NCBI RefSeq assembly: GCF_002101815.1 | Contig: NZ_LQPM01000023.1 | Coordinates: 186,001-250,000 of the forward strand | Direction: 5' to 3' | From: Mycobacterium paraense | GTDB lineage: Bacteria > Actinomycetota > Actinomycetes > Mycobacteriales > Mycobacteriaceae | DNA length: 64,000 bases | Part shown: one piece after another, positions 25,318-34,942 of the stretch | Numbering within the stretch: the stretch's first letter is position 1 | How the letters are laid out: every line of letters starts with the position of its first letter | Notes under the pieces: model-generated | Seen by the model: the letters and a program-made list of their open reading frames with translations, nothing else | Told to the model about the DNA's origin: nothing | Database searches by the model: none | Position numbers and translations under genes: made by a program

Positions 25318-26106
25318 GTGAGCCACGCGGCGGTAGGCGCGCTGTTGCGCGAATGGCGGGAGCGCCGACGGGTCAGTCAGCTCGACCTGTCGCTGGCCGT
25401 GGGCGTGTCGGCGCGGCACCTGAGCTTCATCGAAACCGGGCGTTCGCGCCCTAGCCCCGAGATGGTGCTCGCCCTCGCCGAGGGCCTCGAGGTTCCGCTG
25501 CGGGAGCGCAACACGCTGCTGCTCGCGGCCGGGTTCGCGCCCCGCTACCAGTCGCGGTCGCTGGAGGATGCCGCGCTGTCCCCGGCGCGCGACGCGGTGC
25601 AGCGCCTCCTCGACGCCCACGACCCGTACCCCGGCATCGTAATCGACCGGTGCTGGAACATCGTGGGCGCCAATGCCGCGGCGTCGGCGCTCACCGCGGG
25701 TCTGCCCGACGATCTGCTCGGCCCGCCCGCCAACGTCTATCGGCTTTCGCTGCACCCCGACGGCCTCGCCGGGCGGACCCTGAACTTCCCAGAATGGGCG
25801 GGCTACCTGCTGCACCAGTTGCGGCGCACGATCGCGCTCACCGGCGACCCGGGGTTGCAGGCGCTCGACGAGGAGGTGCGCGGGTATCCGGGCGTGGCGG
25901 GCGCCGCCAGGGCGTGGCGCTCGCCGGCCGATGCCTCCTCGCTGCTCGTTCCGTTCGAGCTCGACGCGGGCGGCGGGAAACGGGTGTCGATGTTCACGAC
26001 GCTGACGACGTTCGGGACGCCGCTCGACGTCACGCTCGCCGAGCTCGCGGTCGAGCTGTTCTATCCGGCCGACGCCGAAAGCGCCAGCCTGCTGCGCGGC
26101 AGGTAG
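25318..26106 (+). CDS. XRE-family regulator with MmyB-like ligand domain
   Basis: A 262-aa regulator. The N-terminal helix-turn-helix is LLREWRERRRVSQLDLSLAVG and ARHLSFIETGRSRPSPEM. The C-terminal PAS-like MmyB domain carries YPGIVIDRCWNIVGANAAA and NFPEWAGYLLHQLR. The start is GTG at 25318 (MSHAAVG); there is no separate ribosome site. purL starts 18 bases downstream, so the two may share a transcript, but the functional link is more likely to the divergent SnoaL gene. Confidence 0.9.
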   Translation: MSHAAVGALLREWRERRRVSQLDLSLAVGVSARHLSFIETGRSRPSPEMVLALAEGLEVPLRERNTLLLAAGFAPRYQSRSLEDAALSPARDAVQRLLDAHDPYPGIVIDRCWNIVGANAAASALTAGLPDDLLGPPANVYRLSLHPDGLAGRTLNFPEWAGYLLHQLRRTIALTGDPGLQALDEEVRGYPGVAGAARAWRSPADASSLLVPFELDAGGGKRVSMFTTLTTFGTPLDVTLAELAVELFYPADAESASLLRGR

Positions 26107-26124
26107 CGCTCTTACACTGTTCGG

Positions 26125-28421
<2,297 letters not shown>

Positions 28422-28425
<4 letters not shown>

Positions 28426-28480
28426 CTCTGCGCTGACGGCGCGGGCTACCCGCACTTCTTCGCCATGAACGCAGAGTCAA
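28422..28480. repeat. inverted repeat spanning purL end and next gene start
   Basis: TTGACTCTGCG (28422-28432) and CGCAGAGTCAA (28470-28480) are perfect complements 37 bases apart. The left arm overlaps the purL stop and the right arm lies in codons 2-6 of the CPBP gene, so a hairpin would hide that start codon. It could be a partial terminator or a translation brake. Confidence 0.5.
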
Positions 28481-29085
28481 CCGCAACGCGCGACGCGCTG
28501 GCCTTAGCAGCCGGCCTGGTCGGCTGGAGCTTTGTGAGCCCGCGGCTGCCGCCCGCCTGGCGCGTCACCCTGCAGGCTGCCGTGGGCGCGCTGCTGACCC
28601 GCGCCACCCGCGCGCCGCTGGGCCTGCGCCCGCCGCGGCTGTGGGCGGGGGCACGGTTGGGATCGGTGGCCGGTGTGGGCGTCGCGGGCGCGATCGCCGC
28701 CACGACCGCGCTGCCCGCGGTGCGAACCGCGATGGCCGCCCGCGAGCCACCGGCAGCCGCCCCCGCATGGCTGCTGTTGCGCATTCCCATCGGCACCGTC
28801 TGGGCCGAGGAGGCCACCTTCCGCGCCGCACTGGCCGGCGCGGGTGCCCGAGCCTTCGGACGGCCCGGCGGACGGCTGCTGCAGGCCGCGGCGTTTGGCC
28901 TATCCCACATCCCGGACGCGCGGGCGACGGGTCAGCCCGTGACCGCCACCGTGCTGGTCACCGGAATCGCCGGGTGGGCGTTCGGCTGGCTGGCCGATCG
29001 CTCCGGCAGCCTCGCCGCGCCGATGCTGGCGCACCTGGCGCTCAACGAGGCCGGCGCTGTCGCCGCGCTGACCGTGCGACCCTAG
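28465..29085 (+). CDS. CPBP-family intramembrane metalloprotease
   Basis: A 206-aa membrane protein with alternating hydrophobic segments. CPBP (Abi) motifs are present: VWAEEATFRAAL (EExxxR), GLSHIPDA (His) and MLAHLALNEAG (HxxxN). Relatives cleave prenylated or other membrane proteins. ATG at 28465 sits inside a hairpin with the purL end. The stop is four bases before the SCP2-like gene, suggesting one operon. It is the homologue of Rv0804. Confidence 0.85.
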   Translation: MNAESTATRDALALAAGLVGWSFVSPRLPPAWRVTLQAAVGALLTRATRAPLGLRPPRLWAGARLGSVAGVGVAGAIAATTALPAVRTAMAAREPPAAAPAWLLLRIPIGTVWAEEATFRAALAGAGARAFGRPGGRLLQAAAFGLSHIPDARATGQPVTATVLVTGIAGWAFGWLADRSGSLAAPMLAHLALNEAGAVAALTVRP

Positions 29086-29089
29086 GGGC

Positions 29090-29491
29090 ATGGCCGCCCG
29101 CCAACCACCCGATCGGGCAAAGACCCGTCAGGCGGTGCTGGCCGTAGTGGACTGGTTGCGCGACGAATCGCGCGCGGCGCCCGACCGGGACGCCCTGGCG
29201 GCCGCGGTCCGGCTCACGGCGCGCACGCTGGCGACGATCGCGCCCGGCGCCAGCGTCGAGGTCCGGGTCCCGCCTTTTGCCGCCGTCCAGTGCGTCGCGG
29301 GACCCCGCCACACCCGCGGCACACCACCGAACGTCGTGGAGGCCGACCCGCGCACCTGGCTGCTGCTGGCCACCGGCCTGGTGTCGCTCGAGGAGGCTAA
29401 GACCGCCGGGGCGCTGACGCTGTCGGGCTCCCGGGCGGGTGAGATCGGCCACTGGCTGCCCTTGTTCGACGTGGGCGAAATACAAGTCTGA
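29090..29491 (+). CDS. sterol carrier protein-like (bacterial SCP2 family)
   Basis: A 133-aa protein. It has a helical start (KTRQAVLAVVDWLRDE) and an SCP2-like body (ASVEVRVPPFAAVQCV, NVVEADPRTWLLLATGLVSLEEA, LTLSGSRAGEIGHWLPL). The family binds lipids in a hydrophobic tunnel. It corresponds to Rv0807. In M. tuberculosis Rv0805 and Rv0806c (cpsY) lie between this gene and Rv0804; they are absent here. Confidence 0.85.
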   Translation: MAARQPPDRAKTRQAVLAVVDWLRDESRAAPDRDALAAAVRLTARTLATIAPGASVEVRVPPFAAVQCVAGPRHTRGTPPNVVEADPRTWLLLATGLVSLEEAKTAGALTLSGSRAGEIGHWLPLFDVGEIQV

Positions 29492-29617
29492 ACTGCAGGT
29501 TTAGGGTTGTGCGGTGCATTTTTCGGTGCGCAACACGCCCGACGGATTGGGCGCGCCGCCCGACCGGGCCGTAGACTCCGTTACGTCACCAATCGTTCGC
29601 CAGGGAGCCGCCGAACC

Positions 29618-31153
29618 GTGACCGTCGCTGGAGCCGAAGCACCCGAGTCGGATTTCAATTCCCCCCGTGAAGAGTGCGGCGTATTCGGGGTCTGGGCCCC
29701 GGGCGAAGAAGTCGCCAAACTCACCTACTACGGCCTGTACGCGCTGCAGCATCGCGGGCAGGAAGCCGCGGGCATCGCCGTCGCCGACGGATCCCAGGTG
29801 CTGGTCTTCAAAGACCTCGGCCTCGTCAGCCAGGTGTTCGACGAGCAAACGCTGGCCGCGATGCAGGGCCACGTCGCCATCGGGCACTGCCGCTACTCCA
29901 CCACGGGCGACACCACGTGGGAGAACGCGCAGCCGGTGTTCCGCAACACCGCCGCCGGCACCGGGGTTGCGTTGGGGCACAACGGAAATCTGGTCAACAC
30001 CGCCGACCTCGCCGCGCGTGCCCGCGAGGCGGGCCTGATCGGCACCCGCTGCCCGGCCCCGGCGACCACCGACTCCGACATCCTGGGCGCGCTGCTGGCC
30101 CATGGCGCGGCCGACTCCACGCTGGAACAGGCGGCGCTGGAACTGCTGCCGACCGTGCGCGGCGCCTTCTGCCTGACCTTCATGGACGAGAACACGCTGT
30201 ACGCGTGCCGCGATCCCTATGGGGTGCGGCCGCTTTCGCTCGGCCGGCTGGACCGCGGCTGGGTGGTGGCCTCCGAAACCGCCGCGCTCGACATCGTCGG
30301 CGCCTCGTTCGTGCGCGACATCGAGCCGGGCGAGCTGCTGGCCATCGACGCCGACGGCGTGCGCTCGACGCGGTTCGCCAACCCCGAGCCCAAGGGCTGC
30401 GTCTTCGAGTACGTCTACCTGGCCCGCCCGGACAGCACGATCGCGGGCCGGTCGGTGCACGCCACCCGCGTCGAGATCGGTCGCCGGCTGGCGCGCGAAT
30501 GCCCCGTCGAAGCCGACCTGGTGATCGGTGTGCCCGAATCGGGCACCCCGGCCGCCGTCGGTTACGCCCAGGAGTCCGGCATCCCGTACGGGCAGGGCCT
30601 GATGAAGAACGCCTACGTCGGGCGCACCTTCATCCAGCCGTCGCAGACCATCCGCCAGCTCGGCATCCGGCTGAAGCTCAACCCGCTCAAAGAGGTGATC
30701 CGCGGCAAGCGGCTGATCGTCGTCGACGATTCGATCGTGCGGGGCAACACCCAGCGGGCCCTGCTGCGGATGCTGCGCGAGGCCGGCGCCCTCGAGGTGC
30801 ACGTGCGCATCGCCTCGCCGCCGGTGAAGTGGCCGTGCTTCTACGGCATCGACTTCCCGTCGCCGGCCGAGCTGATCGCCAACGCCGTGGAAGACAAAGA
30901 GGAGATGCTCGAGGCGGTCCGGCACGCTATCGGTGCCGACACGCTGGGCTACGTCTCGCTGCGGGGCCTGGTCGCGGCCTCCGAGCAGCCCGCGTCGCGG
31001 CTGTGCACCGCCTGCTTCGACGGCAAGTACCCCATCGAGCTGCCCGGCGAAAGCGCGTTGGGCAAGAACGTCATCGAGCACATGCTCGCCAACGCCGCGC
31101 GCGGCGCCGCGTTCGATGACCTGACGCCCGACGAAGTGCCGATTGTGCGCTGA
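29618..31153 (+). CDS. purF: amidophosphoribosyltransferase PurF
   Basis: A 511-aa enzyme for the first committed step of purine synthesis (PRPP + glutamine to phosphoribosylamine). A short propeptide ends before Cys20 in SPREECGVFGVW, the N-terminal nucleophile after processing. The PRPP loop is VVDDSIVRGNT. Cysteines in KGCVFEY, VKWPCFYGID and LCTACFDG are the [4Fe-4S] ligands of Bacillus-type PurF. GTG at 29618 follows AGGGAG at 29602; the longer open frame upstream lacks conserved sequence. Confidence 0.97.
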   Translation: MTVAGAEAPESDFNSPREECGVFGVWAPGEEVAKLTYYGLYALQHRGQEAAGIAVADGSQVLVFKDLGLVSQVFDEQTLAAMQGHVAIGHCRYSTTGDTTWENAQPVFRNTAAGTGVALGHNGNLVNTADLAARAREAGLIGTRCPAPATTDSDILGALLAHGAADSTLEQAALELLPTVRGAFCLTFMDENTLYACRDPYGVRPLSLGRLDRGWVVASETAALDIVGASFVRDIEPGELLAIDADGVRSTRFANPEPKGCVFEYVYLARPDSTIAGRSVHATRVEIGRRLARECPVEADLVIGVPESGTPAAVGYAQESGIPYGQGLMKNAYVGRTFIQPSQTIRQLGIRLKLNPLKEVIRGKRLIVVDDSIVRGNTQRALLRMLREAGALEVHVRIASPPVKWPCFYGIDFPSPAELIANAVEDKEEMLEAVRHAIGADTLGYVSLRGLVAASEQPASRLCTACFDGKYPIELPGESALGKNVIEHMLANAARGAAFDDLTPDEVPIVR

Positions 31154-31224
31154 CGCTATGGGTTCGCGTTGCTTGACAGACGCGTGATACCGGCGCGGAG
31201 CGCAGCCCGGTAGCCTTTATCGCG

Positions 31225-32319
31225 ATGACGGATCCCGGAAAAAGCCCCGGACGAAACCCGGGCAGCCAGGGCATCACCTACGCGTCAGCCGGGGTGGACA
31301 TTGAAGCCGGTGACCGCGCCGTGGCGTTGTTCAAACCGCTTGCCACCAAGGCGACCCGACCCGAGGTGCGCGGGGGGCTGGGCGGATTCGCGGGGCTGTT
31401 CGCTTTGCGTGGCGACTACCGCGAGCCGGTGCTGGCGGCCTCCACGGACGGGGTCGGTACCAAGCTGGCGGTCGCCCAGGCGATGGACAAGCACGACACC
31501 GTCGGCCTGGATCTGGTCGCGATGGTGGTCGACGATCTCGTCGTGTGCGGCGCCGAACCGCTGTTCCTGCAGGACTACATCGCCGTCGGCCGCACGGTGC
31601 CCGAACGGCTCAGCGCGATCGTCAGCGGCATCGCCGAGGGCTGCGTGCGCGCCGGCTGCGCGCTGCTGGGCGGCGAAACCGCCGAGCACCCCGGCCTGAT
31701 GGAGCCGGACCACTACGACATCTCGGCCACCGGCGTCGGCGTCGTGGAGGCCGACGACGTGCTGGGCCCCGACCGGGTCAAACCCGGCGACGTCATCATC
31801 GCGATGGGCTCGTCCGGGCTGCATTCCAACGGGTACTCGCTGGCCCGCGCGGTCCTGCTCGAGATCGACCGGATGAACCTGGCCGGCTACGTCGAGGAGT
31901 TCGGCCGCACGCTGGGCGAAGAACTGCTGGAGCCCACCCGCATCTACGCCAAGGACTGCCTCGCGCTCGCCGCCGAAACCCATGTCCGGACGTTCTGCCA
32001 CGTCACCGGCGGTGGGCTGGCCGGCAACCTGCAGCGCGTCATCCCGCCCGGCCTGGTCGCCGAGGTCGACCGCGGCACCTGGACGCCCGCGCCGGTGTTC
32101 GCCATGATCGCCCAGCGCGGCCGGGTGACGCGGGAAGAGATGGAGAAGACGTTCAACATGGGCGTCGGCATGATCGCCGTCGTCGCGCCGGAGGACACCG
32201 ACCGCGCCCTCGCCATCCTGACGGCGCGGCACCTGGATTGCTGGGTGTTGGGCACCGTCTGCAAAGGCGGAAAAGACGGGCCGCGGGCCACGCTGGTCGG
32301 GCAACACCCGAGGTTCTGA
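31225..32319 (+). CDS. purM: phosphoribosylformylglycinamidine cyclo-ligase PurM (AIR synthetase)
   Basis: A 364-aa enzyme that closes the imidazole ring (FGAM + ATP to AIR). Motifs: ITYASAGVDIEAGD, STDGVGTKLAVAQAMDKHDTVG, GCALLGGETAEHPG and CHVTGGGLAGNL. The N-terminal 15 residues are a polar extension. It follows purF by 71 bases and ends at a strong bidirectional hairpin. Confidence 0.97.
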   Translation: MTDPGKSPGRNPGSQGITYASAGVDIEAGDRAVALFKPLATKATRPEVRGGLGGFAGLFALRGDYREPVLAASTDGVGTKLAVAQAMDKHDTVGLDLVAMVVDDLVVCGAEPLFLQDYIAVGRTVPERLSAIVSGIAEGCVRAGCALLGGETAEHPGLMEPDHYDISATGVGVVEADDVLGPDRVKPGDVIIAMGSSGLHSNGYSLARAVLLEIDRMNLAGYVEEFGRTLGEELLEPTRIYAKDCLALAAETHVRTFCHVTGGGLAGNLQRVIPPGLVAEVDRGTWTPAPVFAMIAQRGRVTREEMEKTFNMGVGMIAVVAPEDTDRALAILTARHLDCWVLGTVCKGGKDGPRATLVGQHPRF

Positions 32320-32322
32320 CAC

Positions 32323-32357
32323 AAACTGTGCCGATGCTCAGGGCACCGGCACAGTTT
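32323..32357. terminator. bidirectional terminator between purM and DUF3073 gene
   Basis: AAACTGTGCCG and CGGCACAGTTT are perfect 11-base arms around a 13-base loop, with a short T run after the right arm and an A run before the left. It lies in the 50-base gap between the convergent stops. Confidence 0.75.
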
Positions 32358-32369
32358 TAAATGAGGGAT

Positions 32370-32546
32370 TCAGCGACGCCAGTCGTCGGGGTCGGCCCAA
32401 GATTCGTCTTGGCCGTCGTCGCTGGGTTCGTCGGCGGTCGTGCCCGACAGCTCCTGCTGAAGCCGCTGGAAATCGGTCTGCGGGGAACTGTATTTGAGTT
32501 CACGAGCAACCTTGGTCTGCTTTGCCTTAGCCCGGCCGCGGCCCAT
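32370..32546 (-). CDS. DUF3073 small acidic-tailed protein
   Basis: A 58-aa protein starting MGRGRAKAKQTKVARELKYS, with an acidic end SWADPDDWRR. The basic start and acidic tail are the hallmark of DUF3073, present in nearly all actinobacteria next to purM. Function unknown; the charge pattern suggests nucleic-acid or ribosome contact (inference). ATG at 32546. It is the homologue of Rv0810c. Confidence 0.92.
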   Translation of the reverse strand: MGRGRAKAKQTKVARELKYSSPQTDFQRLQQELSGTTADEPSDDGQDESWADPDDWRR

Positions 32547-32693
32547 GGGGGGACCCCCTCGCGCAATAACGGAGCGGCCTAACGAGTAGGCGGCTCCGAT
32601 CTCTTGGTGTCGTTATTGTCCTGCCGACAGTTTACCGTGCCTTACGGTCGGGCGTCGGTGACCCCTGTCCGCTGTGGCGAACGCCATCGACGA

Positions 32694-33776
32694 TTATCTC
32701 GCACCGCCCCGCAACCGTTCAACGGCTAACCTCCCAGCGCCGACGTGTTCGGCGGCGGGCAGCGAATCGGCGTCGATGACCGCCGCGACCGCGCCCTCCG
32801 GTCCCGTCGTCAACGACGTGTCGGCCGGCACCCCCCGCTTGAGCAGCGCCAGGGCCACCGGCCCGAGGTCCACGTGCTCGACGACGGTTCCGAGGCGCCC
32901 GACGGCCCGACCGCCGGCGCGGACCGCATCACCCGTCGAGGGCCGCTCCACCGAGCCGTCGAGGTGCAACAACACCAGCATCCGCGGCGGCTTGCCCAGG
33001 TTGTGCACCCGCGCGACGGTCTCCTGCCCGCGATAGCAGCCCTTGTCCAGGTGCACGGCGGCACCGATCCAGCCGACCTCGTGCGGGATCGTGCGCTCGT
33101 CGGTGTCGACGCCGAGGCGCGCGCGCAGCGCCGCCACCCGGTGGGCTTCGTAGGCCCACACCCCCGCCGGGCGCAGACCGGCCCCGGTGAGGCGATCCAG
33201 CCAGCCGGGCGCCTCGCCGCGCGGCACCACCAGATCCAGCTCGATCGGGCCCGCGGGCGCGGCGGGCATCCGCCGCGCAAACCCACCCCCGGGGACCGCG
33301 ACCGCGGTCAGCTCGGCGGGGAGGGCGTCGAGTTCGAGCGCGTCGAGCACCGCGCGGTCGGCCAGCCGCGGACCGAGCAGCGACAGCACGGCCATCTCCG
33401 CGCCGGCCGGGGTGACCTCGGACCAGAAGACCATCTTGCGCAGGTAGGCCAGCAGCGGCTCGCCCCGCCAGGGCTCGGTGTCGAGGTACGTCGTGCCGCC
33501 CAGCTCGGTCTGGATCCAGTGGTCCTCGACGCGGCCCTGGCCGTCGAGGCTGAGGTTTTGGGTGGTGGCGCCGTCGGGGAGTTCGCTCACATGTTGGGTG
33601 GAGATGCTGTGCAGCCAGGTTTGCCGGTCCTTGCCGGTCAGGGTCAGCACCGCGCGGTGGGAGCGGTCGATGACCACCGCCTCGGACTCGGCGGCGCGCT
33701 GCTCGCCCAGCGGATCGCCGTAGTGCCAGACCGCGCCGGCGTCGGGCCCGGGATCGGGTGCGGGAACAGCAGTCAC
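32694..33776 (-). CDS. ygfZ: YgfZ/GcvT-family folate-binding Fe-S maintenance protein
   Basis: A 360-aa protein with a GTG start. The YgfZ signature is DKGCYRGQETVARVHN, whose Cys is required for folate-linked repair or assembly of Fe-S enzymes in bacteria. DRSHRAVLTLTGKDRQTWLHS and GPRLADRAVLDAL match the GcvT-like body. It is divergent from pabC (43 bases). It is the homologue of Rv0811c. Confidence 0.92.
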   Translation of the reverse strand: MTAVPAPDPGPDAGAVWHYGDPLGEQRAAESEAVVIDRSHRAVLTLTGKDRQTWLHSISTQHVSELPDGATTQNLSLDGQGRVEDHWIQTELGGTTYLDTEPWRGEPLLAYLRKMVFWSEVTPAGAEMAVLSLLGPRLADRAVLDALELDALPAELTAVAVPGGGFARRMPAAPAGPIELDLVVPRGEAPGWLDRLTGAGLRPAGVWAYEAHRVAALRARLGVDTDERTIPHEVGWIGAAVHLDKGCYRGQETVARVHNLGKPPRMLVLLHLDGSVERPSTGDAVRAGGRAVGRLGTVVEHVDLGPVALALLKRGVPADTSLTTGPEGAVAAVIDADSLPAAEHVGAGRLAVERLRGGAR

Positions 33777-33819
33777 ACGACAACTCTACGGATTCGGCGC
33801 GCGGCTAGGCTTACCGTCC

Positions 33820-34704
33820 ATGGCCGACCAGATGGGTGTGATCGTCACGCTGGACGGCGAGATCCATCCGCCGGGGACGCCACTGCTGCACGCCGACGAC
33901 CTGGCGGCCGTCCGCGGCGACGGCATCTTCGAGACCCTGCTGATCCGCGACGGCCGGGCCTGCCTGGTGGAGTCGCATCTGCAGCGGCTCACCCAGTCGG
34001 CCAAATTGATGGACCTGCCCGCGCCGGACCTGCCCGGTTGGCGGCGCGCCATCGACGAGGCGACGCGCCGGTGGGCCGCGGGCACCGCCGACGAAGGCGC
34101 GATGCGCTTGATCTACAGCCGCGGCCGCGAGGGCGGGTCGGCGCCGAGCGCCTACGTGATGGTCACCCCCGTCCCGGACCGGGTGACCGCGGTTCGCCGC
34201 GACGGGCTCTCGGCGATCACGCTCGACCGCGGGCTGCCGGCCAAAGGCGCCGATGCCATGCCCTGGCTGCTGGCCGGCGCCAAGACGCTGTCATATGCGG
34301 TCAACATGGCCGCCCTGCGGCACGCCGACCGCCAGGGCGCCGGCGACGTCATCTTCGTCAGCTCCGACGGCTACATCCTGGAAGGCCCGCGCTCGACTGT
34401 GGTGATCGCCACCGACACCGGCGCGGACGGCGCGCCCTGCCTGCTGACGCCGCCGCCGTGGTACCCGATCCTGCGGGGCACCACGCAACAGGCCCTGTTC
34501 GAGGTGGCCCGGGCCAAGGGCTACGACTGCGACTACCGCGCGCTGCGGCCTTCGGATCTGCATGCGGCCCAAGGGATCTGGCTGATCTCAAGCATGACCC
34601 TGGCGGCGCGTGTGCACACGCTCGACGGTCGCCGGCTGCTCCGGTCGCCGATCGTCACCGAATTCGCCGAACTGGTGGACGCGGCCATCGTCAGCGATCG
34701 CTGA
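33820..34704 (+). CDS. pabC: aminodeoxychorismate lyase PabC (class IV aminotransferase fold)
   Basis: A 294-aa PLP enzyme that removes pyruvate from aminodeoxychorismate to give p-aminobenzoate for folate. The PLP Lys lies in LLAGAKTLSYAVNMAALRHA; the cofactor-binding acidic residue is in GYILEGPRSTVVIA; FETLLIRDGRACLVESHLQRL is the N-terminal motif. A branched-chain or D-amino-acid aminotransferase role is less likely given the neighbouring folate-linked ygfZ. It is the homologue of Rv0812. Confidence 0.88.
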   Translation: MADQMGVIVTLDGEIHPPGTPLLHADDLAAVRGDGIFETLLIRDGRACLVESHLQRLTQSAKLMDLPAPDLPGWRRAIDEATRRWAAGTADEGAMRLIYSRGREGGSAPSAYVMVTPVPDRVTAVRRDGLSAITLDRGLPAKGADAMPWLLAGAKTLSYAVNMAALRHADRQGAGDVIFVSSDGYILEGPRSTVVIATDTGADGAPCLLTPPPWYPILRGTTQQALFEVARAKGYDCDYRALRPSDLHAAQGIWLISSMTLAARVHTLDGRRLLRSPIVTEFAELVDAAIVSDR

Positions 34705-34761
34705 GCGCTGAATTCGGTTGTCGGCTCGAAGAATGGCGGGTAACTTCGGCCGTACACAAGG

Positions 34762-34921
34762 AAGGAGGTGGTCCGCGAAATTGATAGCTTCATGGACATG
34801 TGAGGTGGCTACGCGCTAGCTGCACCGGCTCGGAAGAGTCGGCGTTTTACGCTGGCGAATTCCCCGTAGCCACCCGGCCCCCGAGCTTCCGGTCTGTCCA
34901 ACCAGGAGCTTTGCTCGGGGG
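34762..34921 (+). ncRNA. orphan structured RNA element with perfect ribosome site
   Basis: The convergent gap between pabC and the TIR gene holds AAGGAGGTGGTCC (34762-34774), which pairs with almost the whole anti-Shine-Dalgarno. Two hairpins follow: arms GGTGGCTACG (34804-34813) with CGTAGCCACC (34865-34874), and CCCCCGAGC (34878-34886) with GCTCGGGGG (34913-34921). A 12-codon mini-ORF ends inside the first hairpin. This looks like a leader or attenuator, but no plus-strand gene follows. It could instead be tandem terminators; the strand is inferred. Confidence 0.45.
34781..34819 (+). CDS. candidate 12-aa leader peptide
   Basis: TTG at 34781 would start MIASWTCEVATR and stop at TAG 34817-34819. 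The core GGAGG of an extended ribosome site ends 12 bases before it. The last codons form the 5' arm of the first hairpin, so a ribosome at the stop would block that stem. A frame starting GTG at 34768 (MVREIDSFMDM) is the competing reading, but it overlaps the ribosome site. Confidence 0.3.
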   Translation: MIASWTCEVATR

Positions 34922-34942
34922 TCGTTCCATGTCATGGGCCGG

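Noticed and set aside
29504..29540. Imperfect inverted repeat before purF (GTTGTGC and GCGCAAC) as a purine riboswitch or terminator
   Set aside because: The arms are short and mismatched and no known aptamer core is visible.
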